From Streptomyces phyllanthi (GTDB lineage: Bacteria; Actinomycetota; Actinomycetes; Streptomycetales; Streptomycetaceae), in NCBI RefSeq assembly GCF_009377205.1, contig NZ_VJZE01000006.1, forward strand, positions 1 to 64,000: a stretch of DNA of 64,000 nucleotides, read 5' to 3'. The number at the start of each line of letters is the position of its first letter. The first letter of the stretch is position 1. This document shows positions 46,067 to 55,330 of this stretch, piece after piece. The position numbers and the translations under genes are program-made. Below the pieces are notes generated by a model. The model saw only the letters and a list, made by a program, of their open reading frames with translations, did not search any database and was not told where the DNA came from.

Positions 46067-47092
46067 ATGACCCGTCCTCTCCTCGACGAGCTCGACCGGC
46101 GCCTCATCGGCGCGCTGCACCTGGCGCCCCGGGCCACCTGGGACGACATCGGCGGGATCCTGTCCGCCGACGCCGGCACGCTCAAACGCCGTTACGACCG
46201 GCTGTACGAGGCCCGGATGGTCCGTGTGATCGGGCAGGCCGACTGGGGCATGCACTCCACGGCGATGCCGGTCCACGTCTTCCTCGACATCACCGGCGAG
46301 ACCCCGCTCGCCGTCCTCCACCGGCTCCGCGACCTGCCCCACCTCCAGCTCCTGGCGCAGATCTCCGGCGACTACCCCCTGTACGCCGTCGTCCACGCCC
46401 CCTCAGAGGCGGCCACCAGCGAGGCGATCGACCGGATGTTCTCCATCCCCGGCGTCCGCCGCGTCAACGCGCTGCCCGCGCTCAGCACGCTGCGCCGGGG
46501 CATCACCTGGGACCCCCAGTTCCTGACCGGCACGGAACGGGCCGAGCTGCTCAAGCTGGCCGGCGCGCGGCCGGAAGGCACCGCGACGGCGAAGCCCCCC
46601 GCCAAACCCCTGAGCGAGGCCGAGCGCACGGTCGTCGCCCGACTCATCCAGGACAGCCGGGCCTCCGCCGCGAGCATCGCCCGGGCCGCCGGACTGGCCA
46701 CCTCCACCGCACACCGCGTCGTCCGCCGGGTCCTCGACGAGGGATGGGTCAAACCGCGCCTGGAGGTCGTGTCGGAATGGCTGGGCTTCCAGACCCCGTT
46801 CATACTGCGCCTGCGCGTGGCCCCGGGCGAGACCCCCGACGTCATGCGCCGCATCGACCAGCTCCCCCAGACCCGGCTCGCCGCCCACGTCGCCAGTGAC
46901 ATGTCCGTCCTCGCCACCGGCCTGGTCACCGACCGCTCGGCCCTGGCGCGCTTCATCGACGACGAACTGGCCAGGATCCCCGGCATCATCACCGTCAGCG
47001 TCGACGTCATGCTCGCCGAGCCGCGCCGCTACTGGCTGGACCGGGACCTGGCCTCGGGCCTCGGCGCATTCCACGCGCCGAGGCTGCTGTGA
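46067..47092 (+). CDS. Double-domain Lrp/AsnC-family regulator
   Basis: The protein has 341 aa containing two Lrp units in tandem. Unit 1: HTH LDELDRRLIGALHLAPRATW then RAM domain VFLDITGETPLAVLHRLRDL. Unit 2: AERTVVARLIQDSRASAASI, ARAAGLATSTAHRVVRRVLD, then LRLRVAPGETPDVMRRIDQL. Single-unit Lrp proteins are about 150 aa, so this is a fused dimer, as in other actinobacterial examples. ATG at 46067 follows AAGGTGG. It is divergent from the abgT-M20 operon; repeats in the shared gap are candidate sites. The effector is likely an amino acid or acyl-glutamate. Confidence 0.9.
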   Translation: MTRPLLDELDRRLIGALHLAPRATWDDIGGILSADAGTLKRRYDRLYEARMVRVIGQADWGMHSTAMPVHVFLDITGETPLAVLHRLRDLPHLQLLAQISGDYPLYAVVHAPSEAATSEAIDRMFSIPGVRRVNALPALSTLRRGITWDPQFLTGTERAELLKLAGARPEGTATAKPPAKPLSEAERTVVARLIQDSRASAASIARAAGLATSTAHRVVRRVLDEGWVKPRLEVVSEWLGFQTPFILRLRVAPGETPDVMRRIDQLPQTRLAAHVASDMSVLATGLVTDRSALARFIDDELARIPGIITVSVDVMLAEPRRYWLDRDLASGLGAFHAPRLL

Positions 47093-47110
47093 GCCCCCAT
47101 AGCGAGGAAG

Positions 47111-47132
47111 CGCCGACGAGAAAACGTCGGCG
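47111..47132. terminator. 8-bp stem terminator after Lrp-type gene
   Basis: CGCCGACG pairs with CGTCGGCG around AGAAAA. Confidence 0.8.
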
Positions 47133-47281
47133 GGCCGGGCCACCTGAAGCCACCGTCAGGTCGGCGAGCACCGCCATACCCGCGGCTGCATGGCGGCTCC
47201 CTGCGAGCAGCAGCGTGCGCGCCGCTTGGTGGCGACAGCCCGCCGGCGTCCGCCGACACCACGTCGGCGTACGCTTCGACC

Positions 47282-48301
47282 GTGGCTGACACCGAACCGA
47301 TGCGGCTTCCCGACATGCCGCTGCACGATCCGTACGTCGTCGCCGACAGGAAGACCCTCACCTACTACCTCTACACGTCCAACGACCCGTCCGTATCGGG
47401 CGTGGACGGCACCGGCACGATGGTCTACCGCAGCCACGATCTGCGCGACTGGACGCGGCCCGCCGTGGTCTTCCTGGCCGCCGCGCAGAAGGGAATGTGG
47501 GCGACCGACGGCGGATGGGCGCCGGAGGTGCACGAATGGCGCGGCAAGTACTACCTGTTCACCACACTGCACAACCGGGACAGGCCACTTCCGGTACCAC
47601 CACCCAACCAATGGGGCACACCGTTCCGGGTCCCGAACCACATGCGCGGCACGGTCACCGCCGTGTCCGACTCGCTGCTGGGTCCCTTCACGGTCATCGA
47701 CCCGTCACGCCCCACCCCGCCCGAGAACCTCATGACCCTCGACGGCACACTCCACGTCGACCCGTCCGGACAGCCCTGGATGGTGTACGCGCACGAGTGG
47801 CTGCAGACCATCGACGGAACCATGGAAGCGATCCGGCTGGCTCCGGACCTGTCCGGGACGATCGGAGATCCGGTCTTCCTGTTCAAGGCCTCGGACGCGT
47901 TCTGGATCGGCGAGCAGATCCCCAGCGGCGCACCCCACCAGATCCCGCCCTATGTCACGGACGGCCCGCAGCTCTACCGCACCCCTGACGGATCCTTGCT
48001 CATGCTGTGGTCGACGTACGAGAAGAACGTGGCCGGCCAGGACGGCACCGTCGGCGGCGGCTATGTACAGACCTATGCCGTCTCGGCATCCGGCACCATC
48101 GAGGGGCCGTGGCAGCAGCACCGGCCGTTGGTCCGCGACGACAGCGGTCACGGCATGCTGTTCCACACCTTCGACGGCCGGCTGATGATGGTCCTCCACC
48201 GCCCCTTCGACAACGCTCGGGGGAAGCTGTACGAGATGGAGCTCCTCGGACACGAGCTACGGGTGCTCCGCCACCGCACCGACCTCGACGGTGGCGGATG
48301 A
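47282..48301 (+). CDS. Glycoside hydrolase family 43-like protein
   Basis: This 339-aa five-bladed-propeller enzyme has PLHDPYVVADRKTLTYYLYT (catalytic-base Asp in HDPYV), GTGTMVYRSHDLRDWTRP, GGWAPEVHEWRGKYYLFTTL (transition-state Asp/Glu region WAPEV) and a C-terminal GHGMLFHTFDGRLMMVLHRP. Family members hydrolyse arabinosides or xylosides. No signal peptide is present, so it would act on imported oligosaccharides, which is unusual without a sugar transporter nearby. Start is GTG at 47282, with no good ribosome site. It is single and convergent with the BCCT gene. Confidence 0.82.
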   Translation: MADTEPMRLPDMPLHDPYVVADRKTLTYYLYTSNDPSVSGVDGTGTMVYRSHDLRDWTRPAVVFLAAAQKGMWATDGGWAPEVHEWRGKYYLFTTLHNRDRPLPVPPPNQWGTPFRVPNHMRGTVTAVSDSLLGPFTVIDPSRPTPPENLMTLDGTLHVDPSGQPWMVYAHEWLQTIDGTMEAIRLAPDLSGTIGDPVFLFKASDAFWIGEQIPSGAPHQIPPYVTDGPQLYRTPDGSLLMLWSTYEKNVAGQDGTVGGGYVQTYAVSASGTIEGPWQQHRPLVRDDSGHGMLFHTFDGRLMMVLHRPFDNARGKLYEMELLGHELRVLRHRTDLDGGG

Positions 48302-48334
48302 CGCGCTCGGCGATGACCGGAGCGGCGACGGAGG

Positions 48335-48373
48335 GCGGGGCCGTGGCCGAACGCGTCGGTTCCACGGCCCCGC
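48335..48373. terminator. 12-bp perfect stem terminator
   Basis: GCGGGGCCGTGG at 48335-48346 pairs with 48362-48373. It lies between the convergent GH43 and BCCT genes. Confidence 0.8.
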
Positions 48374-48392
48374 TGGTGTCGGTCCTCCGGTC

Positions 48393-50129
48393 TCAGAGCG
48401 CGGAGGAGGATGTCGATTCGGTGGAGACGGTCCTGTCCGAGGACTCGGAGGGACCGATACGGATCTCGAAGTCGCCGTCGTACTTCTCGTGGCCGGCGAT
48501 GACGGCTGTCTCGATGGCTTCCTTGCCCATCCGCCCACGGATGATGAGCGGGTCCTGGCGCAGATCGCGGGTGAGTGCGAGGCACAACCCGACCATCACC
48601 AGGGTGAAGGGGGCCGCCGCGAGGATGGTGAGGTTCTGCAGCCCGGTGAGCGCGTCGCCCTTGCCGCCGCCGATGAGCAGCATGATCGCGGCGACCGCCC
48701 CGGTCAGCACGCCCCAGAACACCACGACGGGCCGGGTCGGTTCCAGGGACCCGCGCTGCGAGAGCGTCCCCATCACGATCGAGGCGGCGTCGGCGCCGGA
48801 GACGAAGAAGATCCCGACGAGGATCATCACCACGATGCTCGTCACGGTGGCGATCGGGTACTGCTGGAGCACGTCGAAGAGCTGGCCCTGGGCCGTCGCG
48901 GCGTCGCTGAGGCGCTTTTCGTCCTGCAGGTGCATCGCCGAGCCGCCGAAGATCGCGAACCACAGCAGGCTGACCGTGCTGGGCACCAGGATGACCCCGC
49001 CCACGAACTGCCGGATGGTCCGGCCACGGCTGATACGCGCGATGAACATGCCGACGAAGGGCGTCCAGGAGATCCACCAGGCCCAGTAGAAGACCGTCCA
49101 GCCGGCCAGCCAGTCGGCGACTCCCTCACCGCTGGACGCCTCGGTACGCCCGGCCATCTCGGTCAGATCACCCAGGAACGCACCGATGGAGGTGGGCAGC
49201 AGGTCGAGGATGAAGATGGTCGGGCCGACGAGGAACACGAAGACCGCCAGGGTCACCGCCAGCACCATGTTGATGTTGGACAGCCACTGGATGCCCTTCT
49301 CGATCCCGGACACCGCCGAGGCGACGAACGCCACCGTCAGCACCGCGATCACGACGACCAGCAGTCCCGTGCCGACCGATCCCAGCCAGCCCAGTCCGGT
49401 GAAGCCGCTGCCGATCTGCAGGGCGCCGAGCCCCAGGGAGGCCGCAGAGCCGAAGAGGGTGGCGAAGATGGCCAGGATGTCGATGACCCGGCCGCCCCAG
49501 CCGTTCGCCCGCTTCTCACCGATCAGCGGGGTGAAGACGGCACTGATCAGCTGCCGGCGTCCACGCCGGAAGGTGCTGTAGGCGATGGCCAGACCCACGA
49601 CCGCGTACATCGCCCACGGGTGCAGCGTCCAGTGGAAGAGGGTCGTGGCCATGGCGGTCTCCATGGCCTGGGCGGCGTCGGCCGGGTCGGTGCCCGGCGG
49701 TGGCGTGATGAAGTGCGACAGCGGTTCGCTCACGCCGTAGAACATCAGGCCGATGCCCATACCCGCGCTGAACATCATCGCGATCCACGAGACCGTACGG
49801 AACTCCGGCTGCTCACCCTCCTTGCCGAGGGTGATCCGCCCGTAGCGGCTCATCGCCAGCCAGAGGGCGAAGACGACGAAGCCCGAGGCGGCGAGGACGA
49901 ACGCCCAGCCGCCGTTTCGGATGGTCCCGTCCAGCAGCGTCCCGGACACGCTCTCCAGCGTGTCGGTCGCCGTTGCTCCCCATATGACGAAGGCGAGGGT
50001 GAGGGCCGCGGCGACGCCGAAGACGACGGGGTCCGTCCGAGGGCTGGAGGTGGTCGCCGGGCTTCCCGGCAGATCTGCCTCGACGGGATGGCTTCGGCTC
50101 CCGTCCGCTGCGGGTGTTGTTTTTGTCAT
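48393..50129 (-). CDS. BCCT-family betaine/choline/carnitine transporter
   Basis: This 578-aa protein has twelve predicted helices. Signatures are FSAGMGIGLMFYGVSEPLSH (the glycine-rich helix 3), FHWTLHPWAMYAVVGLAIAY and YWAWWISWTPFVGMFIARIS then RGRTIRQFV (the Trp-rich substrate box and conserved cytoplasmic motif). The C-terminus is Ser-rich and short. It should import a quaternary amine such as glycine betaine by Na+ or H+ symport. ATG at 50129 follows GAAAGGAC. It lies downstream of the Rieske oxygenase gene in the same direction, so it most likely feeds the demethylation pathway. No GTTGCG operator pair was seen directly upstream. Confidence 0.93.
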   Translation of the reverse strand: MTKTTPAADGSRSHPVEADLPGSPATTSSPRTDPVVFGVAAALTLAFVIWGATATDTLESVSGTLLDGTIRNGGWAFVLAASGFVVFALWLAMSRYGRITLGKEGEQPEFRTVSWIAMMFSAGMGIGLMFYGVSEPLSHFITPPPGTDPADAAQAMETAMATTLFHWTLHPWAMYAVVGLAIAYSTFRRGRRQLISAVFTPLIGEKRANGWGGRVIDILAIFATLFGSAASLGLGALQIGSGFTGLGWLGSVGTGLLVVVIAVLTVAFVASAVSGIEKGIQWLSNINMVLAVTLAVFVFLVGPTIFILDLLPTSIGAFLGDLTEMAGRTEASSGEGVADWLAGWTVFYWAWWISWTPFVGMFIARISRGRTIRQFVGGVILVPSTVSLLWFAIFGGSAMHLQDEKRLSDAATAQGQLFDVLQQYPIATVTSIVVMILVGIFFVSGADAASIVMGTLSQRGSLEPTRPVVVFWGVLTGAVAAIMLLIGGGKGDALTGLQNLTILAAAPFTLVMVGLCLALTRDLRQDPLIIRGRMGKEAIETAVIAGHEKYDGDFEIRIGPSESSDRTVSTESTSSSAL

Positions 50130-50289
50130 GCTCGTCCTTTCACAGGCGGCAGTGGGGGCTTTATCGGGGGTCGGTCAGCAGTTCACGTCGGCGGCCTGCC
50201 GGCCGTGTCGGACGGAGTCGGACTGCCCGCGCGGCAGTCCGGCCCGGGGCGTGCAGAGGGAAAGTCGTACAGAGGGACAGGGGGTGGCC

Positions 50290-51411
50290 TCAGGCGCTGA
50301 GCATCTTCTGCAGCCACGTGTGGAAGCCGCCGATGTGGTGCTCGCTGGGGACGAGGACACCGCCCCTGGCGTAGGCGCGGGAGCTCATCCCCGGCTGGGT
50401 GCGCTCGCAGGCATCGAAGTCCTGCAGGTTGACGCGGTGAAAGAGCTCCACCGACCGGTCCACGTCCTTGCCGCTCTCCACGACATGGGGGAGGTAGAGC
50501 CAGTCGCACTCCACGACCGTGCGGTCGTGCGCCACCGGGTACATACGGTGGAAGATCACGTGGTCGGGCACGAGGTTGATGAAGACCTGGGGCTTGACCG
50601 TGATCGCGTAGTAGCGACGGTCCTGCTCCTCGGCGACGCCGGGGATGCGGTCCAGGCCCTCGGAGCCGTCGACGGTGAAGCCCTGGACCTCCTCACCGAA
50701 CTCGGCGCCGTGGCCGACGTAGTACTGAGCCGCGTAGCCGTCCGCGAACTCGGGCAGGACCTCCGTCAGTTCCGGGTGGATGGTCGCGCAGTGGTAGCAC
50801 TCCATGAAGTTCTCGATGATGAGCTTCCAGTTGGCCTTGACGTCGTAGGTGATCCTCCGGCCCACCTGGAGGTCATCGATCCCGTAGCGCTCGATCGACT
50901 CGACGTCGCCGAGCCGCTCGATGATCGCGCCGAGCACGTCGTCCTCGAAGGACGGCGGGGTGTCGGCGAGGCACACCCAAACAAAACCGAGCCATTCCCG
51001 GACGTGGACGTTGATCAGGCCGTACTCGACCCTGTCGATGTCCGGCATCGACGTCAGGTTGGGCGCGGCGACCAGCTTGCCGTCCAGACCGTAGGTCCAG
51101 GCGTGGTAGGGGCACTGGAAGGCGCGCTTGACCTCGCCCGACTCCTCCGTGCACAGCTTGGCACCGCGGTGCCGGCAAACGTTCAGAAAGGCCTTGATCG
51201 AGCCGTCCCGGGAGCGGGAGACCAGCACGCTCTCCCGCCCGACCTGGTAGGTGCGGAACTGACCGGGCTTGGCCAGGTCGGAGGCGCGGGCCGCGCAGAA
51301 CCACATGGCCTCGAAGATCCGCTCCTGCTCCAGGGCGAAGATCTCCGGGTCGGTGTAGTGCTCCCCGGACAGCGTGGAGATCAGGCTGGAGGGCAGGTTC
51401 GTCAGGGTCAT
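50290..51411 (-). CDS. gbcA: Rieske oxygenase alpha subunit, glycine-betaine demethylase type
   Basis: The protein has 373 aa. The Rieske [2Fe-2S] centre is CRHRGAKL with CPYHAWTYG (about 78-104). The mononuclear iron site is in NWKLIIENFMECYHCATIHP (His/His), with the Asp further on. The size and ENFMECYHC motif fit GbcA/stachydrine-demethylase (Stc2) proteins, which remove one methyl from glycine betaine or stachydrine as formaldehyde. Electrons probably come from the Rieske ferredoxin and reductase at 61080-62581, since no GbcB-type reductase is adjacent. ATG at 51411 follows GAAGGTG. It is the last clear catabolic gene of the operon that begins at 54518. Confidence 0.88.
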   Translation of the reverse strand: MTLTNLPSSLISTLSGEHYTDPEIFALEQERIFEAMWFCAARASDLAKPGQFRTYQVGRESVLVSRSRDGSIKAFLNVCRHRGAKLCTEESGEVKRAFQCPYHAWTYGLDGKLVAAPNLTSMPDIDRVEYGLINVHVREWLGFVWVCLADTPPSFEDDVLGAIIERLGDVESIERYGIDDLQVGRRITYDVKANWKLIIENFMECYHCATIHPELTEVLPEFADGYAAQYYVGHGAEFGEEVQGFTVDGSEGLDRIPGVAEEQDRRYYAITVKPQVFINLVPDHVIFHRMYPVAHDRTVVECDWLYLPHVVESGKDVDRSVELFHRVNLQDFDACERTQPGMSSRAYARGGVLVPSEHHIGGFHTWLQKMLSA

Positions 51412-51432
51412 CGTGTCACCTTCGGGAAGACG

Positions 51433-52581
51433 TCAGACGCGCACACGGCGGGGGTCGAACAGGGCGATGGAGTGCTTGGTGGTGCCTTCGGTGGCCAGGT
51501 CGGCGAGGATCTCGCCGACCACGGGTACGAACTTGAAGCCATGGCCGGAGAACCCGCACGCCACGGTCACCCGGGGGTGGTCGGGGTGCTGGGAGACGAC
51601 GAAGTGCTCGTCGGCGGTGTTGGCATACATGCAGGCCGCGGCCTTGAGGAAGCTGCCGGGCAGGGTGGGGATACGCGTGCGCAGGTACTCGGACATGGCC
51701 GTGATCTCGTCCGGGTGGATCCGTCGGTCGAGGCTGTCCGGGTCGCTGGGGACGCCCTTGCGGAAGAAGGCGACCTTGGCGCCGCCTTCGGCTCCGTCGA
51801 GGGCGGGGAAGCCGTAGATCCGGGTGCCGTCCGGGTCCTCCCAGATGTAGACGGGGTGCCGGTCGGCGGAGAACGGGCCGACACCGCTCTCGGGCTGGAA
51901 CCAGTACATGACCTGCCGTTCCACTGTCACGTTCACGCCCAGGTCGGGGAGGAGCTTGGAAGCCCACGCCCCGGGGGCGATGACCAGCCGGTCGGCGGTG
52001 TACGCGCCGCGGTCGGTGACCACCCAGGCCTTGCGGCCGGGTCCGTCGGCCTCCCAGCCGAGCACGCCCTCCGCGAAGTGAAGCTCGGCGCCATGGGCCT
52101 GGGCCAGTTCCAGGTGGGCGGTGACGGTCGCCTCCGGCAGGGCCACGCCCGCTCTGCGCTCGTGGAAGCCGACGTCCTCGGCGGCGGGGCGGAACGTCGG
52201 GAAGCGCCGCCTGATGTCGGCGGCGGTGAGGACCTCGTGGTCCAGGTCCCATCGCCGGGCGCTGTCCAGGGTGCCGGCGAATGCCGCGCTGCTCTCGCGG
52301 CCGATCATCAGGCCGCCGGTTTCGATGAAGACCTCCCGTCCCGAGTCGACCGCGAGCTTCTCCCACAGTTCGTGGGCACGGAGCAGCAGGGGAACGTAGG
52401 CGGAGTCCTCGAAGTAGGCCTGCCGGTAGATGCGGGATCCACCGTGGCTGGAGCCGAGGTTGTGGGCCGGGCCGAAGCGCTCCAGGCCGAGCACTCGCCG
52501 GCCGCGGGCGGCGAGGTGGTAGGCGGCCGCGCTGCCCATCCCGCCCAGACCGACGACGATCACGTCGTACGAAGCGGGCAT
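51433..52581 (-). CDS. Monomeric sarcosine oxidase / N-methyl amino acid oxidase
   Basis: This 382-aa flavoprotein of the MSOX/MTOX type has the dinucleotide fold [37 protein letters not shown], and the covalent-FAD Cys in [14 protein letters not shown] with [20 protein letters not shown] at the end. It oxidises sarcosine (or N-methylproline) to glycine (proline), formaldehyde and H2O2. The second ATG at 52581 was chosen because AGGAG is 6 nt upstream; ATG at 52587 overlaps the ribosome site. It lies between the dimethylglycine-oxidase stub and gbcA. Confidence 0.9.
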   Translation of the reverse strand: MPASYDVIVVGLGGMGSAAAYHLAARGRRVLGLERFGPAHNLGSSHGGSRIYRQAYFEDSAYVPLLLRAHELWEKLAVDSGREVFIETGGLMIGRESSAAFAGTLDSARRWDLDHEVLTAADIRRRFPTFRPAAEDVGFHERRAGVALPEATVTAHLELAQAHGAELHFAEGVLGWEADGPGRKAWVVTDRGAYTADRLVIAPGAWASKLLPDLGVNVTVERQVMYWFQPESGVGPFSADRHPVYIWEDPDGTRIYGFPALDGAEGGAKVAFFRKGVPSDPDSLDRRIHPDEITAMSEYLRTRIPTLPGSFLKAAACMYANTADEHFVVSQHPDHPRVTVACGFSGHGFKFVPVVGEILADLATEGTTKHSIALFDPRRVRV

Positions 52582-52679
52582 GTCCATCTCCTGGATCTTG
52601 CTGACGATGCGGTGGTGGTGCGGGGTGCCTCGGGGCGGTTCGGCGCCGGATACGGGACATCCCGGGGTCCCCGGGCGGT

Positions 52680-52772
52680 GACGTCCGTCCAGCCGCGCGC
52701 TGTCGGTTCGTCGCTGGGCGCGCAGCCGACGGTGCCGGCACCGATGACGACCACCTCCGGCCGTGCCGCCAT
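52680..52772 (-). pseudogene. Stub of a dimethylglycine/sarcosine dehydrogenase-type gene
   Basis: From ATG 52772, with a strong GGAGGAAG, the frame reads [20 protein letters not shown] then [12 protein letters not shown]. This is the FAD-binding start of dimethylglycine-oxidase-type proteins (normally VVxIGAGIVGxxLADELxxRGW, over 800 aa). The match ends after about 31 residues and the frame continues as unrelated Pro/Arg-rich sequence to 52560. Leu-to-Pro changes inside the helix suggest decay. Only the translation start and first strand-loop-helix remain, lying exactly where the middle enzyme of betaine demethylation would be expected. Confidence 0.7.
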
Positions 52773-52806
52773 GGTCTTCCTCCAGATGGTGTGCGTGAGG
52801 GGCGGA

Positions 52807-53436
52807 TCAGTGTCCGCGGGCGACCCAGGCGTCGAGGTCGGGTGCTTCGGCTCCGATGGATGTCGTACTGCCGTGTCCGGTGTGGACGGTGGTCTCGGCG
52901 GGGAGGGTGAGCAGCCGGTCTCGGATCGAGGCGATGATGGTGCCGAAGTCGGAGTACGAGCGCCCGGTGGCGCCCGGGCCGCCCTGGAAGAGGGTGTCGC
53001 CGGAGAACAGGGCCTCCAGCTCCGGCGCGTGGAGGCAGACCGCTCCGGGAGAGTGCCCGGGGGTGTGCAGCACGTACAGTTCCGTGCCGGCGACGGCCAG
53101 CAGCTCGCCGTCGACCAGCTCCCAGTCGGGTTCCCGCTCCGGGTGGACGGCCTTCCACAGCACCGTGTCGGCGGGATGGAGCAGGACGGGTGCGCCGAAG
53201 CGGGCGGCGAGCTCCGGGGCTGCGTTGATGTGGTCGTTGTGGGCGTGGGTGCACACGATGGCGACCAGGCGCCGGGTGCCGACCGCCGCGGCGATCGCCG
53301 CGGCGTCGTGCGCGGCGTCGATGACGATGACCTCCCGGTCGTCGCCGACCAGCCAGACGTTGTTCTCCACCTCCCAGCTGCCGCCGTCCAGTTGGAAGGT
53401 GCCGGAGGTGACCAGGTGCTCGATCCGCGCGGTCAC
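52807..53436 (-). CDS. MBL-fold hydrolase (glyoxalase II-like)
   Basis: This 209-aa metallo-beta-lactamase-fold protein has the metal motif [20 protein letters not shown] (HxHxDH), [13 protein letters not shown] (His), [17 protein letters not shown] (Asp) and [13 protein letters not shown] (His). Start GTG at 53436 overlaps the mscR stop (GTGA), so it is translationally coupled. This pair is common in actinobacteria; the hydrolase is thought to cleave S-formylmycothiol to formate and mycothiol (from memory). Formaldehyde released by the oxygenase and sarcosine oxidase would pass through both enzymes. Confidence 0.88.
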   Translation of the reverse strand: MTARIEHLVTSGTFQLDGGSWEVENNVWLVGDDREVIVIDAAHDAAAIAAAVGTRRLVAIVCTHAHNDHINAAPELAARFGAPVLLHPADTVLWKAVHPEREPDWELVDGELLAVAGTELYVLHTPGHSPGAVCLHAPELEALFSGDTLFQGGPGATGRSYSDFGTIIASIRDRLLTLPAETTVHTGHGSTTSIGAEAPDLDAWVARGH

Positions 53437-54518
53437 AGGATCACCACCGAGCGCAGGACCTCGCCGCGGTGCATCTTCTCGAACGCCGTCTCCACCTGGT
53501 CCAGCGCGATCTCCTCGCTGACGAAGGCGTCCAGGTCGAGGCGTCCCTGCAGGTAGAGGTCGATCAGGGCGGGGAAGTCCCGGGAGGGCAGGCAGTCGCC
53601 GTACCAGGAGGACTTCAGTGCCCCGCCGCGGCCGAAGACGTCCAGCAGCGGCAGCTCCAGCTTCGTCTCGGGCGTGGGTACGCCCACGAGGACGACCGTG
53701 CCGGCCAGGTCGCGGGTGTAGAAGGCCTGCTCGTAGGTCTCGGGACGGCCCACCGCGTCCACGACGACGTCGGCGCCGAATCCGCCCGTCAGGGCGCGGA
53801 TGGCCTCGACGGCGTCGGTCCGGGAGGAGTTGACGGTGTCGGTGGCGCCGAAGGACCCGGCCCGCTCCAGCTTCCGCTCGTCGACGTCGACGGCGATGAT
53901 GCGGCTCGCGCCGGCCACCTTGGCGCCGGCGATGGCGGCCATGCCCACGCCTCCGCAGCCGATCACGGCGATCGAGTCGCCCCGGCCGACAGCGCCGGTG
54001 TTGACCGCGGCACCGAACCCGGCCATCACGCCGCAGCCGAGCAGGCCCGCCGCGGCGGCTGATGCCGCCCTATCGACCTTGGTGCACTGTCCGGAGGCAA
54101 CGAGCGTCTTCTCGGCGAACGCGCCGATGCCGAGCGCGGGGGCGAGCGGCGTACCGTCGAGCAGCGTCATGGGCTGGGTCGCGTTGTGTGTCGAGAAGCA
54201 GTACCACGGCTTGCCCTTGCTGCAGGCGCGGCACTGGCCGCAGACCGCACGCCAGTTGAGGACGACGAAGTCGCCGGGCGCGACGTCCGTGACGCCTTCG
54301 CCGACCGCCTCGACCACCCCTGCGGCCTCGTGACCGAGCAGGAAGGGGAACTCGTCGTTGATTCCGCCCTCCCGGTAGTGGAGGTCGGTGTGGCAGACAC
54401 CGCACGCCCGGACCTGCACCAGCGCCTCACCCGGGCCGGGGTCCGGCACCAGGATGTTCTCCACCGAGACGGCAGCGCCTTTCTTCAGGGCGACGACGGC
54501 GCGTACCTCGTGGGTCAT
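53433..54518 (-). CDS. mscR: S-(hydroxymethyl)mycothiol dehydrogenase
   Basis: This 361-aa zinc alcohol dehydrogenase is close to MscR/AdhE2. Catalytic zinc ligands are in [17 protein letters not shown] and [17 protein letters not shown]; the structural-zinc Cys cluster is in [18 protein letters not shown]; the NAD fold is [20 protein letters not shown] with VDVDERKL. It oxidises the mycothiol-formaldehyde adduct. It is first in the leftward operon mscR-MBL-stub-sarcosine oxidase-gbcA and behind an operator pair at 54657-54692. Mycothiol dependence supports an actinobacterial host. Confidence 0.92.
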   Translation of the reverse strand: MTHEVRAVVALKKGAAVSVENILVPDPGPGEALVQVRACGVCHTDLHYREGGINDEFPFLLGHEAAGVVEAVGEGVTDVAPGDFVVLNWRAVCGQCRACSKGKPWYCFSTHNATQPMTLLDGTPLAPALGIGAFAEKTLVASGQCTKVDRAASAAAAGLLGCGVMAGFGAAVNTGAVGRGDSIAVIGCGGVGMAAIAGAKVAGASRIIAVDVDERKLERAGSFGATDTVNSSRTDAVEAIRALTGGFGADVVVDAVGRPETYEQAFYTRDLAGTVVLVGVPTPETKLELPLLDVFGRGGALKSSWYGDCLPSRDFPALIDLYLQGRLDLDAFVSEEIALDQVETAFEKMHRGEVLRSVVIL

Positions 54519-54656
54519 GTGTCGAGCTCCTCGCTGAGGAAGCGGCCGAGCAGGTGATTCGGCCGGACGTTCTGTGACGGGCGGGGCGCCGGATCAGGTG
54601 GGAGATCGGCGGGGGAAGGGGAGGGTGAGCCCGGCATAGCCGCCGAGACCTCGCAT

Positions 54657-54692
54657 GTTGCGTATGATGCACTGGCGCTCGCTATGAGCAAC
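54657..54692. promoter_or_regulatory. Operator pair 1, mscR promoter
   Basis: GTTGCG-TATGA-TGCACT at 54657-54673 and CGCTCG-CTATG-AGCAAC at 54676-54692 sit 19 bp apart, downstream of a minus-strand TTGACA (54720-54725). This is the weakest member of the set. Confidence 0.55.
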
Positions 54693-54859
54693 AACAATCT
54701 CTGTCCCCGCAGGGACGGCTGTCAAGAGGTCGGCAGGAGCGGAGTTGCCCGACCGCGATCCGAGTCGGCGGCAAGGCCCGCCGGGCCGGTGGGACACCCC
54801 GCCGAGAGCGCGGCGACACCGCCCACAGCCTTGACGGCCCCCCGTCGCGCACCCATCAT

Positions 54860-54895
54860 GTTGCGCCTAGCGATTCCTGTTTCTCATTGCACAAC
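54860..54895. promoter_or_regulatory. Operator pair 2, rightward promoter toward iclR
   Basis: GTTGCG-CCTAG-CGATTC at 54860-54876 and GTTTCT-CATTG-CACAAC at 54879-54895 are 19 bp apart, 23 bp after TTGACG (54831-54836). The position suggests autoregulation of iclR. Confidence 0.65.
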
Positions 54896-54964
54896 ACGCG
54901 CGGCGCATGACGGCCGCCCGGCGGTTCCGGCTGCCGCGGCCCGTCCCCTTACGGAGACAAGGAA

Positions 54965-55066
54965 ATGAGCATGACCATCAGCCTCAACGCCGGATCGCCG
55001 CGCGCCGGGCGCCGACGGGTGCGAGGACAGGAAGGATCCGTTCCTCGACGGCCACGCCGCGAGTAG
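54965..55066 (+). CDS. Short 33-aa frame, possible gene remnant
   Basis: ATG at 54965 follows GGAGACAAGGAA, a strong ribosome site, and lies 70 bp past operator pair 2. The frame starts MSMTISLNAGSPRAG and then becomes Arg/Pro-rich to the stop at 55066. I recognise nothing. Either it is the 5' stump of a deleted gene or a small leader peptide on the iclR transcript. Confidence 0.35.
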   Translation: MSMTISLNAGSPRAGRRRVRGQEGSVPRRPRRE

Positions 55067-55075
55067 ATCGCCGCA

Positions 55076-55120
55076 TCCCGCCCGTTCGCGGTACGTCACC
55101 GTGTCCCGCCCGTTCGCGGT
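55076..55120. repeat. 17-bp direct repeat in iclR leader
   Basis: TCCCGCCCGTTCGCGGT occurs at 55076-55092 and 55104-55120, separated by 11 bp. Confidence 0.9.
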
Positions 55121-55330
55121 GAACGGCAGACGGACCACGCCCAAGCGCGAGTCGGCCGGAAGGTGCCGCCGAGGTTGGCCACCCTCCCGCGCCGCCGTCG
55201 GCCACCACCGGGAGCCGGCGGAACGCCGGCAGTGGAGAGCCGCTCCGAGACCGCGCTCCCCGGGCCGTCCGCGACCAGGAACCGACCGAAGAGAGACCCA
55301 AGGACGGCACATCATGCATAGCGCTGCGTC

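Larger units (their letters stand above)
54519..55330. other. Long regulatory gap between mscR operon and iclR
   Basis: This 812-bp gap holds two operator pairs, two TTGAC-type promoters pointing outward, a 33-codon frame with a good ribosome site, a 17-bp direct repeat and a 6-codon frame just before iclR. No full gene is seen. It may be the scar of a deleted gene between the rightward promoter and iclR. Confidence 0.6.
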
